10,153 bases of DNA from the NCBI GenBank assembly GCA_016650315.1, contig JAENVZ010000086.1:1-10153 (forward strand), given 5' to 3'. A model generated the notes under the pieces. It was not told the origin of the DNA, did not search any database, and was given only the letters and a program-made list of their open reading frames with translations. The number at the start of each line of letters is the position of its first letter. Position 1 is the stretch's first letter. The DNA is from Alphaproteobacteria bacterium (lineage in GTDB: Bacteria > Pseudomonadota > Alphaproteobacteria > Sphingomonadales > Sphingomonadaceae). The translations under genes were made by a program, and so were the position numbers. Shown one piece after another: positions 1 through 5,681 of the stretch.

Positions 1-998
1 CCGTAAAGATTGCGATAATTAGTCACGCTTTCAATCGATACATCGCCAAAGTCGTATGTGAGCTTGAGGTTCCAGTTCAAGGACCGAGCGAGATCGTGGC
101 GTTTGAATTCTTCGGTTACTTCATAAGGCCCAGCAACTTCCGGATTCGCACCAAACAGGCAGCCGACGCAGAACGGGGCAACCGCCGATTGTCGCCCTGA
201 TGCATTGGCATTGCCATTCTCAAAATGATAATCGAACGACGCTATGGCGGTAAATTGCTGTGAGGGATCCCATTTGACCTTGATGCGGGCGTCGGTGGAT
301 TGTTTACCGCGCACATCCTCATTGGTCGTGAGATTTTTGATGAAGCCATCATCTGTGCGATAACGGCCCGCTGCCCGCACGCTGAGCGTGTCCGACAAAG
401 GAACGTTAAGCACGCCGTCCATCATTGCGTGATTATAGCGGCCATATTCTCCGCTGAGATTTAACGAAAATTCGTTTGTCGGATCAGCACTATGCAATAG
501 AATTGCGCCGCCGCTTGCATTGTGACCGTATAGTGTGCCCTGGGGGCCTTTGAGCACTTCGACAGAAGACATGTCCACGAGATCGAAGATCGTACCGGTG
601 GCGCGCGGCATATAGGCGCCGTCAATGTAGATAGCGACCGGCGCTTCAAGACCGACGCCAGGCGAGTTCGTAACGCCGATACCGCGTATATATGTCTGAA
701 CGAATGTATAGCCGGTATCGTAAATAAGCCCGGTAGTTACCGTCGCAATCTTGTCGATGTTGCGGATATTCAGACGTTCCATCATCTGCGTCGTTACTGC
801 AGTTATTGCTATGGGAACCGCTTGCAAGTCCTGTGATTTCCGTTGAGCGGTAACAACGATATCCTGCAGGCCTTCAGTCGTATTGCTCGCTCTTTGCTCT
901 GGCGCGTTCGTTTCCGCATGTGCGGGCATCGCTGCAATCGACGCAATTGCCAGCGCCAGCGCGGAAGCGCGTTGTCGCATCATTGAAATTTGTACCAT
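1..998 (-). CDS. TonB-dependent outer-membrane receptor, N-terminal part (C-terminus off the left edge)
   Basis: An outer-membrane receptor that takes up a substrate using energy from TonB-ExbBD. 332 codons are open from an ATG at 998 to the window edge with no stop. Residues 1-28 form a signal peptide (Met-Arg-Gln-Arg, an Ala/Leu-rich core, cleavage after Ala-His-Ala). A TonB-box-like DIVVTAQR follows at about 46-53. The plug domain spans about 54-175 and contains TYIRGIG (102-108), VAIYIDGAYMPR (121-132) and VEVLKGPQGTLYG (146-158). Early barrel strands follow. A CVGC pair at 277-280 probably forms a loop disulfide. The start is fixed by GGGAGG at 1005-1010, six bases upstream. Families of 700-900 residues are usual, so more than half is missing. 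It lies downstream of the amidohydrolase and SDR, with a 72-base gap holding a tandem repeat. The substrate is unknown; the context suggests the compound degraded by this cluster rather than iron. The receptor assignment is firm. Confidence 0.95.
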   Translation of the reverse strand, partial: MVQISMMRQRASALALAIASIAAMPAHAETNAPEQRASNTTEGLQDIVVTAQRKSQDLQAVPIAITAVTTQMMERLNIRNIDKIATVTTGLIYDTGYTFVQTYIRGIGVTNSPGVGLEAPVAIYIDGAYMPRATGTIFDLVDMSSVEVLKGPQGTLYGHNASGGAILLHSADPTNEFSLNLSGEYGRYNHAMMDGVLNVPLSDTLSVRAAGRYRTDDGFIKNLTTNEDVRGKQSTDARIKVKWDPSQQFTAIASFDYHFENGNANASGRQSAVAPFCVGCLFGANPEVAGPYEVTEEFKRHDLARSLNWNLKLTYDFGDVSIESVTNYRNLY

Positions 999-1011
999 GA
1001 CTATCCTCCCT

Positions 1012-1057
1012 ACTTGTTTATTCGTTTTGACTTGTTTTTATTGGTTTTGACTTGTTT
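1012..1057 (-). repeat. Tandem A-rich direct repeat in the leader of the TonB-dependent receptor gene
   Basis: Read on the minus strand, AAACAAGT occurs three times, beginning at 1057, 1037 and 1019 (steps of 20 and 18 bases). The first two copies extend to a shared AAACAAGTCAAAAC followed by C or G and AAT. The block fills most of the space between the SDR stop codon and the ribosome site of the receptor gene. It contains four consecutive A-purine-N triplets (1031-1042), the type of sequence bound by the distal face of Hfq. It could be a protein operator on DNA, an RNA-level control site or simple slippage-derived sequence. The repeat is directly visible; any function is inference. Confidence 0.75.
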
Positions 1058-1070
1058 GGAATATTCAGAT

Positions 1071-1886
1071 TTACTCCGCCGCAAGCTGGAGTTTGGCCAT
1101 CTCATCCGCAAAGGTTGGCCAGTGCGCGGTGAGGCCGCCATCAACAGGAATATCAATGCCTGTGATGTAGGATCCTTCATCCGAGATCAGAAAGGCCGAC
1201 AGGCAGCCGATGTCCGCAGGCTGGCCCGGCCGCGTCAGCAGCATATGGTCGATCAGTCTCTGGATCTCGTCCTTTGGAATCCCAGTCATAAGCGCGGGTG
1301 TCAGGATTAGTCCGGGCGAAATTGACACGCACCGCACACCCTGCTTGCCAAATTGCACTGCAATATTGCGGGAAAGGCCGATGACGCCGGCTTTTGACGA
1401 ACCGTACATGGCGCGGACATGCTCGCCTGAAACGCCCGTCACGGACCCTGTGTTGATAATCGCGCCGCCACCGCGCTTGATAATATGAGGCACCGCATAT
1501 TTGGCCCCCAAAGCATAACCCACGAGATTAACCCGAAGGACACGAATATAAAGTTCGGGATCAAGGTTGAGGATGCTGGTATCCCCCGCCAGTACTTCGG
1601 GATCGATCAGGGCCGCATTGTTATGCAGGGCGTCCAGACCGCCAAATTCAGCCACTGCCGCATCGATCATTGCGCGGACCTGGTCTTCGTTGGCAACATC
1701 GGCGGCCACGGATATCGCGGTGCCGCCTTCGTCCCGAATGGACTGTGCGCCCATTTCAGCCTTGTCCCCAAAGCGATCCGCTAGCACGACCGACGCGCCC
1801 CGGCGAGCAAGGATGTGCGCGGTTTCCAAACCGATGCCGGAGCCGGCACCGGTAACCACTACGACCTTGCCGTCTAATTGAGCCAT
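1071..1886 (-). CDS. Short-chain dehydrogenase/reductase (classical SDR, probably NAD-dependent)
   Basis: A 271-residue classical SDR expected to oxidise a secondary alcohol, or reduce the ketone, in the cytoplasm. The Rossmann motif TGAGSGIG is at 12-19. Asp37 at the end of the second strand (VVLADR) favours NAD(H) over NADP(H). NNAA is at 89-92, and the catalytic tetrad is Asn120, Ser148, Tyr161 and Lys165 (YGSSK). SPG at 190-192 and DGG at 249-251 are also typical. Length is near the usual 250, with a C-terminal extension of about 15 residues beyond DGG. The ATG at 1886 is preceded by AAAGGAG about ten bases upstream. It follows the amidohydrolase by 34 bases on the same strand and is probably co-transcribed with it. 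The substrate cannot be deduced; an alcohol made by the divergently encoded P450 is a reasonable guess. The family call is firm. Confidence 0.93.
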   Translation of the reverse strand: MAQLDGKVVVVTGAGSGIGLETAHILARRGASVVLADRFGDKAEMGAQSIRDEGGTAISVAADVANEDQVRAMIDAAVAEFGGLDALHNNAALIDPEVLAGDTSILNLDPELYIRVLRVNLVGYALGAKYAVPHIIKRGGGAIINTGSVTGVSGEHVRAMYGSSKAGVIGLSRNIAVQFGKQGVRCVSISPGLILTPALMTGIPKDEIQRLIDHMLLTRPGQPADIGCLSAFLISDEGSYITGIDIPVDGGLTAHWPTFADEMAKLQLAAE

Positions 1887-1920
1887 GCTCGCGCTACTCC
1901 TTTAATTGTACAGAATTATG

Positions 1921-3126
1921 TTACAGGGCGTCGGATGCTACCGACGGATCTGCGATGTGGCGCCGTCCGTTTCGAGGAAGATTAAAAAGTTCAATGGCTG
2001 TTCCGCCCAGGATCATCCTGGCCTCGTCCGCAGACACGGCTTCCACCACCTGGCGGATCGTTTCACCGACATAGCCATGGGAGCCCTCGTTATGCGGATA
2101 GTCGGTAGACCACATCACCCGATCCGCCCCGATATAGTCGATCAGCTTCAGCCCGATCTCGTCAGCCATGAAGGTCGCATAGCAATGCTTTGCCCAATAT
2201 TCGGTTGGCCGCATCTTGATTTTGGGTTGCATGAGTTTGCCCCAGCCGTCGGCTGCCAGTTCGGCATCCTGCAGGGCACCTGGAACCCAGTTGATTCCAG
2301 CCTCGGAGAAAACCACGCGAAGCGTAGGATGCCGGTCGAGGATGCCACCGAATATCAGTTGACCAAGACTCCTGCGAAAAGGCGTAAATGTTTCCATGAC
2401 GGTAACGCCAACACCACCTGGCCCTTCAAGATTGGTGGCGGATTCTCCTACATGGAAATTAACGGGCAGGCCCACTTCTTCGGCCGCAGCCCAAAGCGGA
2501 GCCATGGTATCGCTGGCATAAACAACCGGCACACCGTTCGCATCCTTGCCTGGATTGATCGGTAGAATATAAGTGCGGAGGCCGAGATCGCGGATATGTA
2601 ATATCGAAGCGCGCGCCTGTAACGGATCCCAATAATTTGGAATGCCAACCCCGAAAAGCCGACCGTTCGATTGTTCGCAAAGCTCGGCCAGATATTCATT
2701 GTAAATCCGGAATATCCACTCGCGCGCTTCCAGGTCCGGTTGGTGAAGGTAATACATCAACCACTGCGGAAAGAGAATCTCCATCTCGACACCGTCATCA
2801 TCGAGATCCTGAAGGCGCGCATTCACGTCGTGCGCCCCGGCCCGGTCAAGGCTATGGAGGATAGGGTCAAAAATCCCGGTCAGGAATTTCTGGAAGCCAA
2901 CACCAATATAAGAATAGCCGTTCGTTTCATCTGTCCAGATGCGCGGCATCCGATCCTTCAGCCGATCAGGCGCGCGTTCATAGAAGATATCATCATACAA
3001 AAACCAGTGACTGTCGCTGGAGACAAGCCGCGTTTTTGACGGCAATGAAGCCAGTCTTCCGTCAAGCACGCGATCTCGCGATAGCCCTATCCCGCCTATG
3101 GTTGAGATCTGTGTCGATCTGATCAT
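1921..3126 (-). CDS. Metal-dependent amidohydrolase (amidohydrolase 2 / ACMSD-like decarboxylase-hydrolase family)
   Basis: A 401-residue TIM-barrel enzyme of the amidohydrolase-related family (PF04909 type). The family includes aminocarboxymuconate-semialdehyde decarboxylase, gamma-resorcylate decarboxylase and C-C hydrolases. Visible signatures from the ATG at 3126 are the first-strand metal motif SSDSHW (Asp38, His40), NFHVGES with metal ligand His225, FSEAG (Glu275) near 273-277, and STDYPHNEGS with Asp342, the usual fourth ligand or catalytic acid. The longest frame opens with TTG at 3132, but AAGGAGG ends only one base before that TTG. The ATG two codons later has a seven-base spacing and is preferred. 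It is first in a minus-strand unit with the SDR and receptor, divergent from the P450. The likely job is decarboxylation or hydrolysis of a ring-derived acid. Exact chemistry cannot be assigned; the family is clear. Confidence 0.9.
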   Translation of the reverse strand: MIRSTQISTIGGIGLSRDRVLDGRLASLPSKTRLVSSDSHWFLYDDIFYERAPDRLKDRMPRIWTDETNGYSYIGVGFQKFLTGIFDPILHSLDRAGAHDVNARLQDLDDDGVEMEILFPQWLMYYLHQPDLEAREWIFRIYNEYLAELCEQSNGRLFGVGIPNYWDPLQARASILHIRDLGLRTYILPINPGKDANGVPVVYASDTMAPLWAAAEEVGLPVNFHVGESATNLEGPGGVGVTVMETFTPFRRSLGQLIFGGILDRHPTLRVVFSEAGINWVPGALQDAELAADGWGKLMQPKIKMRPTEYWAKHCYATFMADEIGLKLIDYIGADRVMWSTDYPHNEGSHGYVGETIRQVVEAVSADEARMILGGTAIELFNLPRNGRRHIADPSVASDAL

Positions 3127-3133
3127 TGGCAAT

Positions 3134-3140
3134 CCTCCTT
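3134..3140 (-). promoter_or_regulatory. Ribosome binding site deciding the amidohydrolase start
   Basis: AAGGAGG read on the minus strand. It is one base from the TTG at 3132, which is too close, and seven bases from the ATG at 3126, which is ideal. The gene should therefore start at 3126. Confidence 0.8.
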
Positions 3141-3345
3141 AGCTGACGCCTGATGTCCTTTTGGACTTTGTATGGTTTGAACGGCTAACTCGTGCGTGGG
3201 CCTGCTGTCAAGTTCATTTCGACAGTCAAAGACTAATTTCGCAATGCAGAATTATATAGAGGCATTGTCTGATGAGAGGTTGGCCAAAAATGGCATTGTG
3301 ATTCAAGGGCGCTGTGTCGTGGTAAAGATAATTATGACTGCTATA

Positions 3346-3376
3346 CGAAATATATTTTTGTTCTGCGGAATATATT
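3346..3376. repeat. Paired AT-rich palindromic repeats, 20 bases apart, upstream of the P450 promoter
   Basis: CGAAATATATT at 3346-3356 recurs as CGGAATATATT at 3366-3376 (10 of 11 identical), with starts exactly 20 bases apart. Each has a palindromic core: AAATATATTT at 3348-3357 and AATATATT at 3369-3376, with dyad centres 20 bases apart, about two helical turns. The second copy overlaps the first two bases of the -35 box. This arrangement fits two sites for a dimeric regulator on one face of the DNA. AT-rich sequence can form short palindromes by chance, so the operator role is inference. Confidence 0.5.
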
Positions 3377-3402
3377 GACCTTTGCGCGGTCGGGCTTATG
3401 AT
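3375..3402 (+). promoter_or_regulatory. Sigma70-type promoter for the P450 operon
   Basis: A TTGACC -35 box (3375-3380, five of six consensus) and a TATGAT -10 box (3397-3402, five of six) are separated by 16 bases. Transcription would begin near 3409, leaving a leader of about 25 bases before the ATG at 3434. The -10 box coincides with the ATGATG that would open the longest P450 reading frame, so that upstream start would not be on the transcript. Confidence 0.6.
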
Positions 3403-3423
3403 GGAAGGAATAAGGACTTGGCG

Positions 3424-3428
3424 GGAGG
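3424..3428 (+). promoter_or_regulatory. Ribosome binding site deciding the P450 start
   Basis: GGAGG lies five bases before the ATG at 3434. No comparable site precedes the in-frame ATG codons at 3398 and 3401. Confidence 0.8.
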
Positions 3429-3433
3429 CAATT

Positions 3434-4699
3434 ATGATACCGGTGATCCCCGATTTGGCGGAGCGCCCAACCCATGTTCCCGTAGGTCAGGTTTTCGATT
3501 TCGACGTCTACCGTTTCCCGGTTGTCGATGGGGAATTTCAAAGTGCTCTGCTGCAGTTGCGCCGGCAGGAGGTTCCAGAGGTGTTCTGGACACCGCGGAA
3601 CGGGGGGCATTGGGTCGTTACCAGGGCGCGCGATGTTCAAATGGTGCTGGAGACGCCGGACATTTTTTCGAGCCGCAAGTCCAGCGTGCCAAAGGCGCTT
3701 GCGCCCAATCCGCCTTTGCCACCAATCCAGTCGGATCCGCCGGAGCATGCTCAGTATCGTCAACTTTTGACCGACACCTTCTCGCCTCGCTCGGTGCGGC
3801 GCCTGGAAGAAGCGGCTCGTGCTCTTACCATCAAGCTTATCGATGGTTTCGAACCCAATGGGGCGTGTGAGTTCATCGGGGAATTCGCAACGCATCTCCC
3901 CATTGAGATATTCATGTCGATAGTTGATCTACCGCCTTCGGATCGACTGGGTTTGCTGGAAATCAGTGAGGCATGCATGCGGCCACGCAAGCCTGAGGAT
4001 CGGGTGAACGGGTTTGCCACGCTTTCCCGCTATGCGCGGGAAAAGATTCGTGAGCGCAGGGAAAAGCCCGGCAATGACCTGATCAGCACCGTCATTGCCG
4101 CAGAGGTCAATGGACAATCGCTTTCCGACGATACCATCACCAATATCATCACCCTGGTCCTGACTGCGGGGCTTGATACGGTAGCCTCGATGTTGGGCTT
4201 TGTGGTTCACTTCCTTGCCCATAATGATGAACATCGTCGACAGCTTGTCGCAAAACCCGCTCTAATTCCCCGCGCAGCAGAGGAAATGCTCCGTCGATTT
4301 GCAATCGCGACGCTAGCGCGCGAAGTCAGTGAAGAGGTGACGCTCGGTCAGGCACGGCTGTTGCCTGGCGACATGGTCGTCGTCCCCACGATGCTTGGCA
4401 ATCTCGACGAAGAAATATTTGATGAGCCACTTACCGTCGATTTTCAGCGCCAGATCAAATCCCATTACACATTCGGCGCCGGACCGCATCGATGTATCGG
4501 TTCCAACCTGGCGCGTGCCGAACTCAAAATTTTTCTTGAGGAATGGCTTTCGCGGATTCCCGATTTTGCGGTATGTCCTAATGCCATGATCGAGGTAAAC
4601 AAACGGGTTGTCGCTACGATGTCGGCATTGCCGCTCTGCTGGACGCCACGCAATGAGCAGAACAAGATCGACACCGCCAAAGCAGCTTATGGTCGATAG
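3434..4699 (+). CDS. Cytochrome P450, CYP101 (P450cam)-like monooxygenase
   Basis: A 421-residue soluble class I P450, expected to hydroxylate a hydrophobic substrate using electrons from a [2Fe-2S] ferredoxin and its reductase. Neither partner is encoded in the window. The N-terminal HVPxxxVFDFDxY pattern and NGGHW (56-60), the I-helix AGLDT (245-249) with the Asp-Thr proton-relay pair, ExxR (Glu284, Arg287), Arg296, and the haem loop FGAGPHRCIG with thiolate Cys354 all match what I recall of P450cam along its length. The camphor-contacting Tyr96 of P450cam falls at Pro93 in an ungapped alignment from the SDPP motif, so the substrate should differ. The frame also opens at 3398, but promoter overlap and the ribosome site favour 3434. 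It heads a unit with the NorE/NorF-like pair and the acyl-CoA dehydrogenase. The P450 call is certain; the CYP101 affinity is likely, and subfamily membership needs percent identity. Confidence 0.96.
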   Translation: MIPVIPDLAERPTHVPVGQVFDFDVYRFPVVDGEFQSALLQLRRQEVPEVFWTPRNGGHWVVTRARDVQMVLETPDIFSSRKSSVPKALAPNPPLPPIQSDPPEHAQYRQLLTDTFSPRSVRRLEEAARALTIKLIDGFEPNGACEFIGEFATHLPIEIFMSIVDLPPSDRLGLLEISEACMRPRKPEDRVNGFATLSRYAREKIRERREKPGNDLISTVIAAEVNGQSLSDDTITNIITLVLTAGLDTVASMLGFVVHFLAHNDEHRRQLVAKPALIPRAAEEMLRRFAIATLAREVSEEVTLGQARLLPGDMVVVPTMLGNLDEEIFDEPLTVDFQRQIKSHYTFGAGPHRCIGSNLARAELKIFLEEWLSRIPDFAVCPNAMIEVNKRVVATMSALPLCWTPRNEQNKIDTAKAAYGR

Positions 4700-4764
4700 C
4701 CCCTCCTGTCTGGACCGGATATTGATTCAGCCATCCATCATATTTGCGGACCGAGCCCAAAAAT

Positions 4765-5349
4765 ATGATGCATGACCGATTGCGAGGAAAGTCGGCTGAT
4801 ACTCATATTCCGGGAGAGGAGGGCATATGGGTTTTGATTTTCGGAGACCTTGTTGTCTTCGGTCTGTTCTTTGTCACCTATTGCTATTACCGGGCGGGAG
4901 CGATTGCTCTTTATACAGCATCGCAGCAGCATCTCGATCAGTGGCTGGGCTTGACCAATACTATCCTTCTGCTCACGAGCAGTTGGTTCCTCGCTGTTGC
5001 AGTAGATCGAGCCAAGCGGGGGCGTCGGCACGCGGATCGTTTCATCCTTGGTGGAATGATGTGCGGCATTTGTTTCTTAGGTATCAAATTTTTTGAATAC
5101 CGGGAAAAAATATTGGCTGGAATGACGCTGAATACCAATGAATTTTTTACTTTTTATTATATGTATACAGGTATTCACTTAATTCATGTTACCGTTGGAT
5201 TGGGCGTTCTAACCTATCTATTCTTTACATCACGTCGTAATAATATTGGTTCAGTAGAAATTAGTATCATGGAGGGTGGGGCAGCTTTCTGGCATCTTGT
5301 CGATATTCTTTGGATTTTTCTGTTCGCTCTTTTGTATGTAGCTCGCTGA
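4765..5349 (+). CDS. Cytochrome c oxidase subunit III family membrane protein (NorE-like)
   Basis: A 194-residue inner-membrane protein with five predicted helices (about 21-41, 62-80, 93-111, 129-154, 174-192). Family motifs are HIPGEEGIW (14-22), the KFFEY glutamate at 111, TGIHLIHV (135-142) and FWHLVDILWIFLF (175-187), all typical of haem-copper oxidase subunit III and of NorE, which accompanies NO reductase. At this size it resembles NorE more than full seven-helix CoxC. The frame opens at a TTG at 4744, but the ATG pair at 4765/4768 sits just before the conserved part; neither has a strong ribosome site. The P450 ends 65 bases upstream with no evident terminator, and the NorF-like gene starts two bases after this stop. 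No catalytic subunit I is present. The 60 bases at 5101-5160 hold only 18 G+C by hand count, well below the neighbours. The role is unknown; support of an oxidase or respiratory link is inference. Confidence 0.88.
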   Translation: MMHDRLRGKSADTHIPGEEGIWVLIFGDLVVFGLFFVTYCYYRAGAIALYTASQQHLDQWLGLTNTILLLTSSWFLAVAVDRAKRGRRHADRFILGGMMCGICFLGIKFFEYREKILAGMTLNTNEFFTFYYMYTGIHLIHVTVGLGVLTYLFFTSRRNNIGSVEISIMEGGAAFWHLVDILWIFLFALLYVAR

Positions 5350-5351
5350 TA

Positions 5352-5678
5352 ATGTTTTCTATTCTCCGCACGCGCATAACATTCTTGTGGATGGTGCTGA
5401 TACTGCTCACCCTCTGCTCAGTGGAACTATTGCAGGGCATTGGTGGAAACTGGGGTAGGCTGCCATTCTTTTCTGCGATCATGATCATTGCATATATCAA
5501 AGGTCGCATCGTCGGCCTGTACTATATGGAACTGCATTCTGCGCCGCGTGGATTACGAATGGCATTCGAAATTTGGCTCGCGGTTGTAACGATAGTGATC
5601 ATTCTTTTCCTGGGCGGTATAGTGGTGCCGCCTGTTGATACGCCTCCGGCCAATCTCGAAATATCGACGAGAATCTGA
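5352..5678 (+). CDS. Small membrane protein, cytochrome c oxidase subunit IV family (NorF-like)
   Basis: A 108-residue protein with three predicted helices (about 8-28, 37-58, 72-92) and a short polar tail. The second helix holds the IKGRIVGLYYMELHSAP stretch (49-65), resembling the Lys-x-Arg ... Tyr/Phe-Met-Glu pattern of the prokaryotic subunit IV / NorF family. The frame extends upstream to 5310, but that part lies inside the subunit III gene. The ATG at 5352, two bases after that gene's stop, is the natural start and implies translational coupling, because no ribosome site is visible. The acyl-CoA dehydrogenase ATG follows three bases after this stop. Paired with the subunit III homologue it forms a NorEF-like module without its catalytic partner. 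Its function is unknown; the family assignment rests on topology, motif and neighbour. Confidence 0.8.
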   Translation: MFSILRTRITFLWMVLILLTLCSVELLQGIGGNWGRLPFFSAIMIIAYIKGRIVGLYYMELHSAPRGLRMAFEIWLAVVTIVIILFLGGIVVPPVDTPPANLEISTRI

Positions 5679-5681
5679 TCC

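Larger units (their letters stand above)
3127..3433. promoter_or_regulatory. Divergent intergenic control region between amidohydrolase and P450 genes
   Basis: A 307-base region without a convincing gene. The right half holds the P450 promoter and AT-rich palindromes, described separately. In the left half, the minus strand carries a perfect TTGACA at 3206-3211, about 80 bases before the amidohydrolase ATG. It lies within an imperfect dyad (CTGTC at 3205-3209 and GACAG at 3221-3225). The hexamer 17 bases further on is TTAGCC, a poor -10 box, so the leftward promoter is only tentative. The middle (about 3240-3340) shows nothing I can name. A 60-codon frame at 3196-3378 has no ribosome site and covers the regulatory elements, so I do not treat it as a gene. 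No regulator gene is in the window, so any transcription factor acting here is encoded elsewhere. Confidence 0.6.

Noticed and set aside
1906..2565. A 219-codon plus-strand reading frame
   Set aside because: It lies antisense to the amidohydrolase, whose motifs are intact on the other strand, and its translation shows no recognisable domain.
2671..3039. A 122-codon plus-strand reading frame opposite the amidohydrolase
   Set aside because: It is an antisense shadow with no domain or convincing start signal.
3183..3211. A leftward sigma70 promoter for the amidohydrolase (TTGACA at 3206-3211)
   Set aside because: The -35 is perfect, but the hexamer at correct spacing is a poor -10 box; it is mentioned only within the intergenic region entry.
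3196..3378. A 60-codon plus-strand reading frame in the divergent intergenic region
   Set aside because: It opens with a non-ATG codon, has no ribosome site, resembles no family, and covers the predicted operators and -35 box.
4744..4764. An upstream TTG start for the subunit III-like protein
   Set aside because: There is no ribosome site, and the seven added residues are not conserved-looking; the ATG at 4765 is closer to the conserved domain.
4765..5678. Assigning the pair as true norE and norF of a denitrification locus
   Set aside because: No NO-reductase catalytic gene or nitrogen-oxide regulator is present, so only family likeness is claimed.
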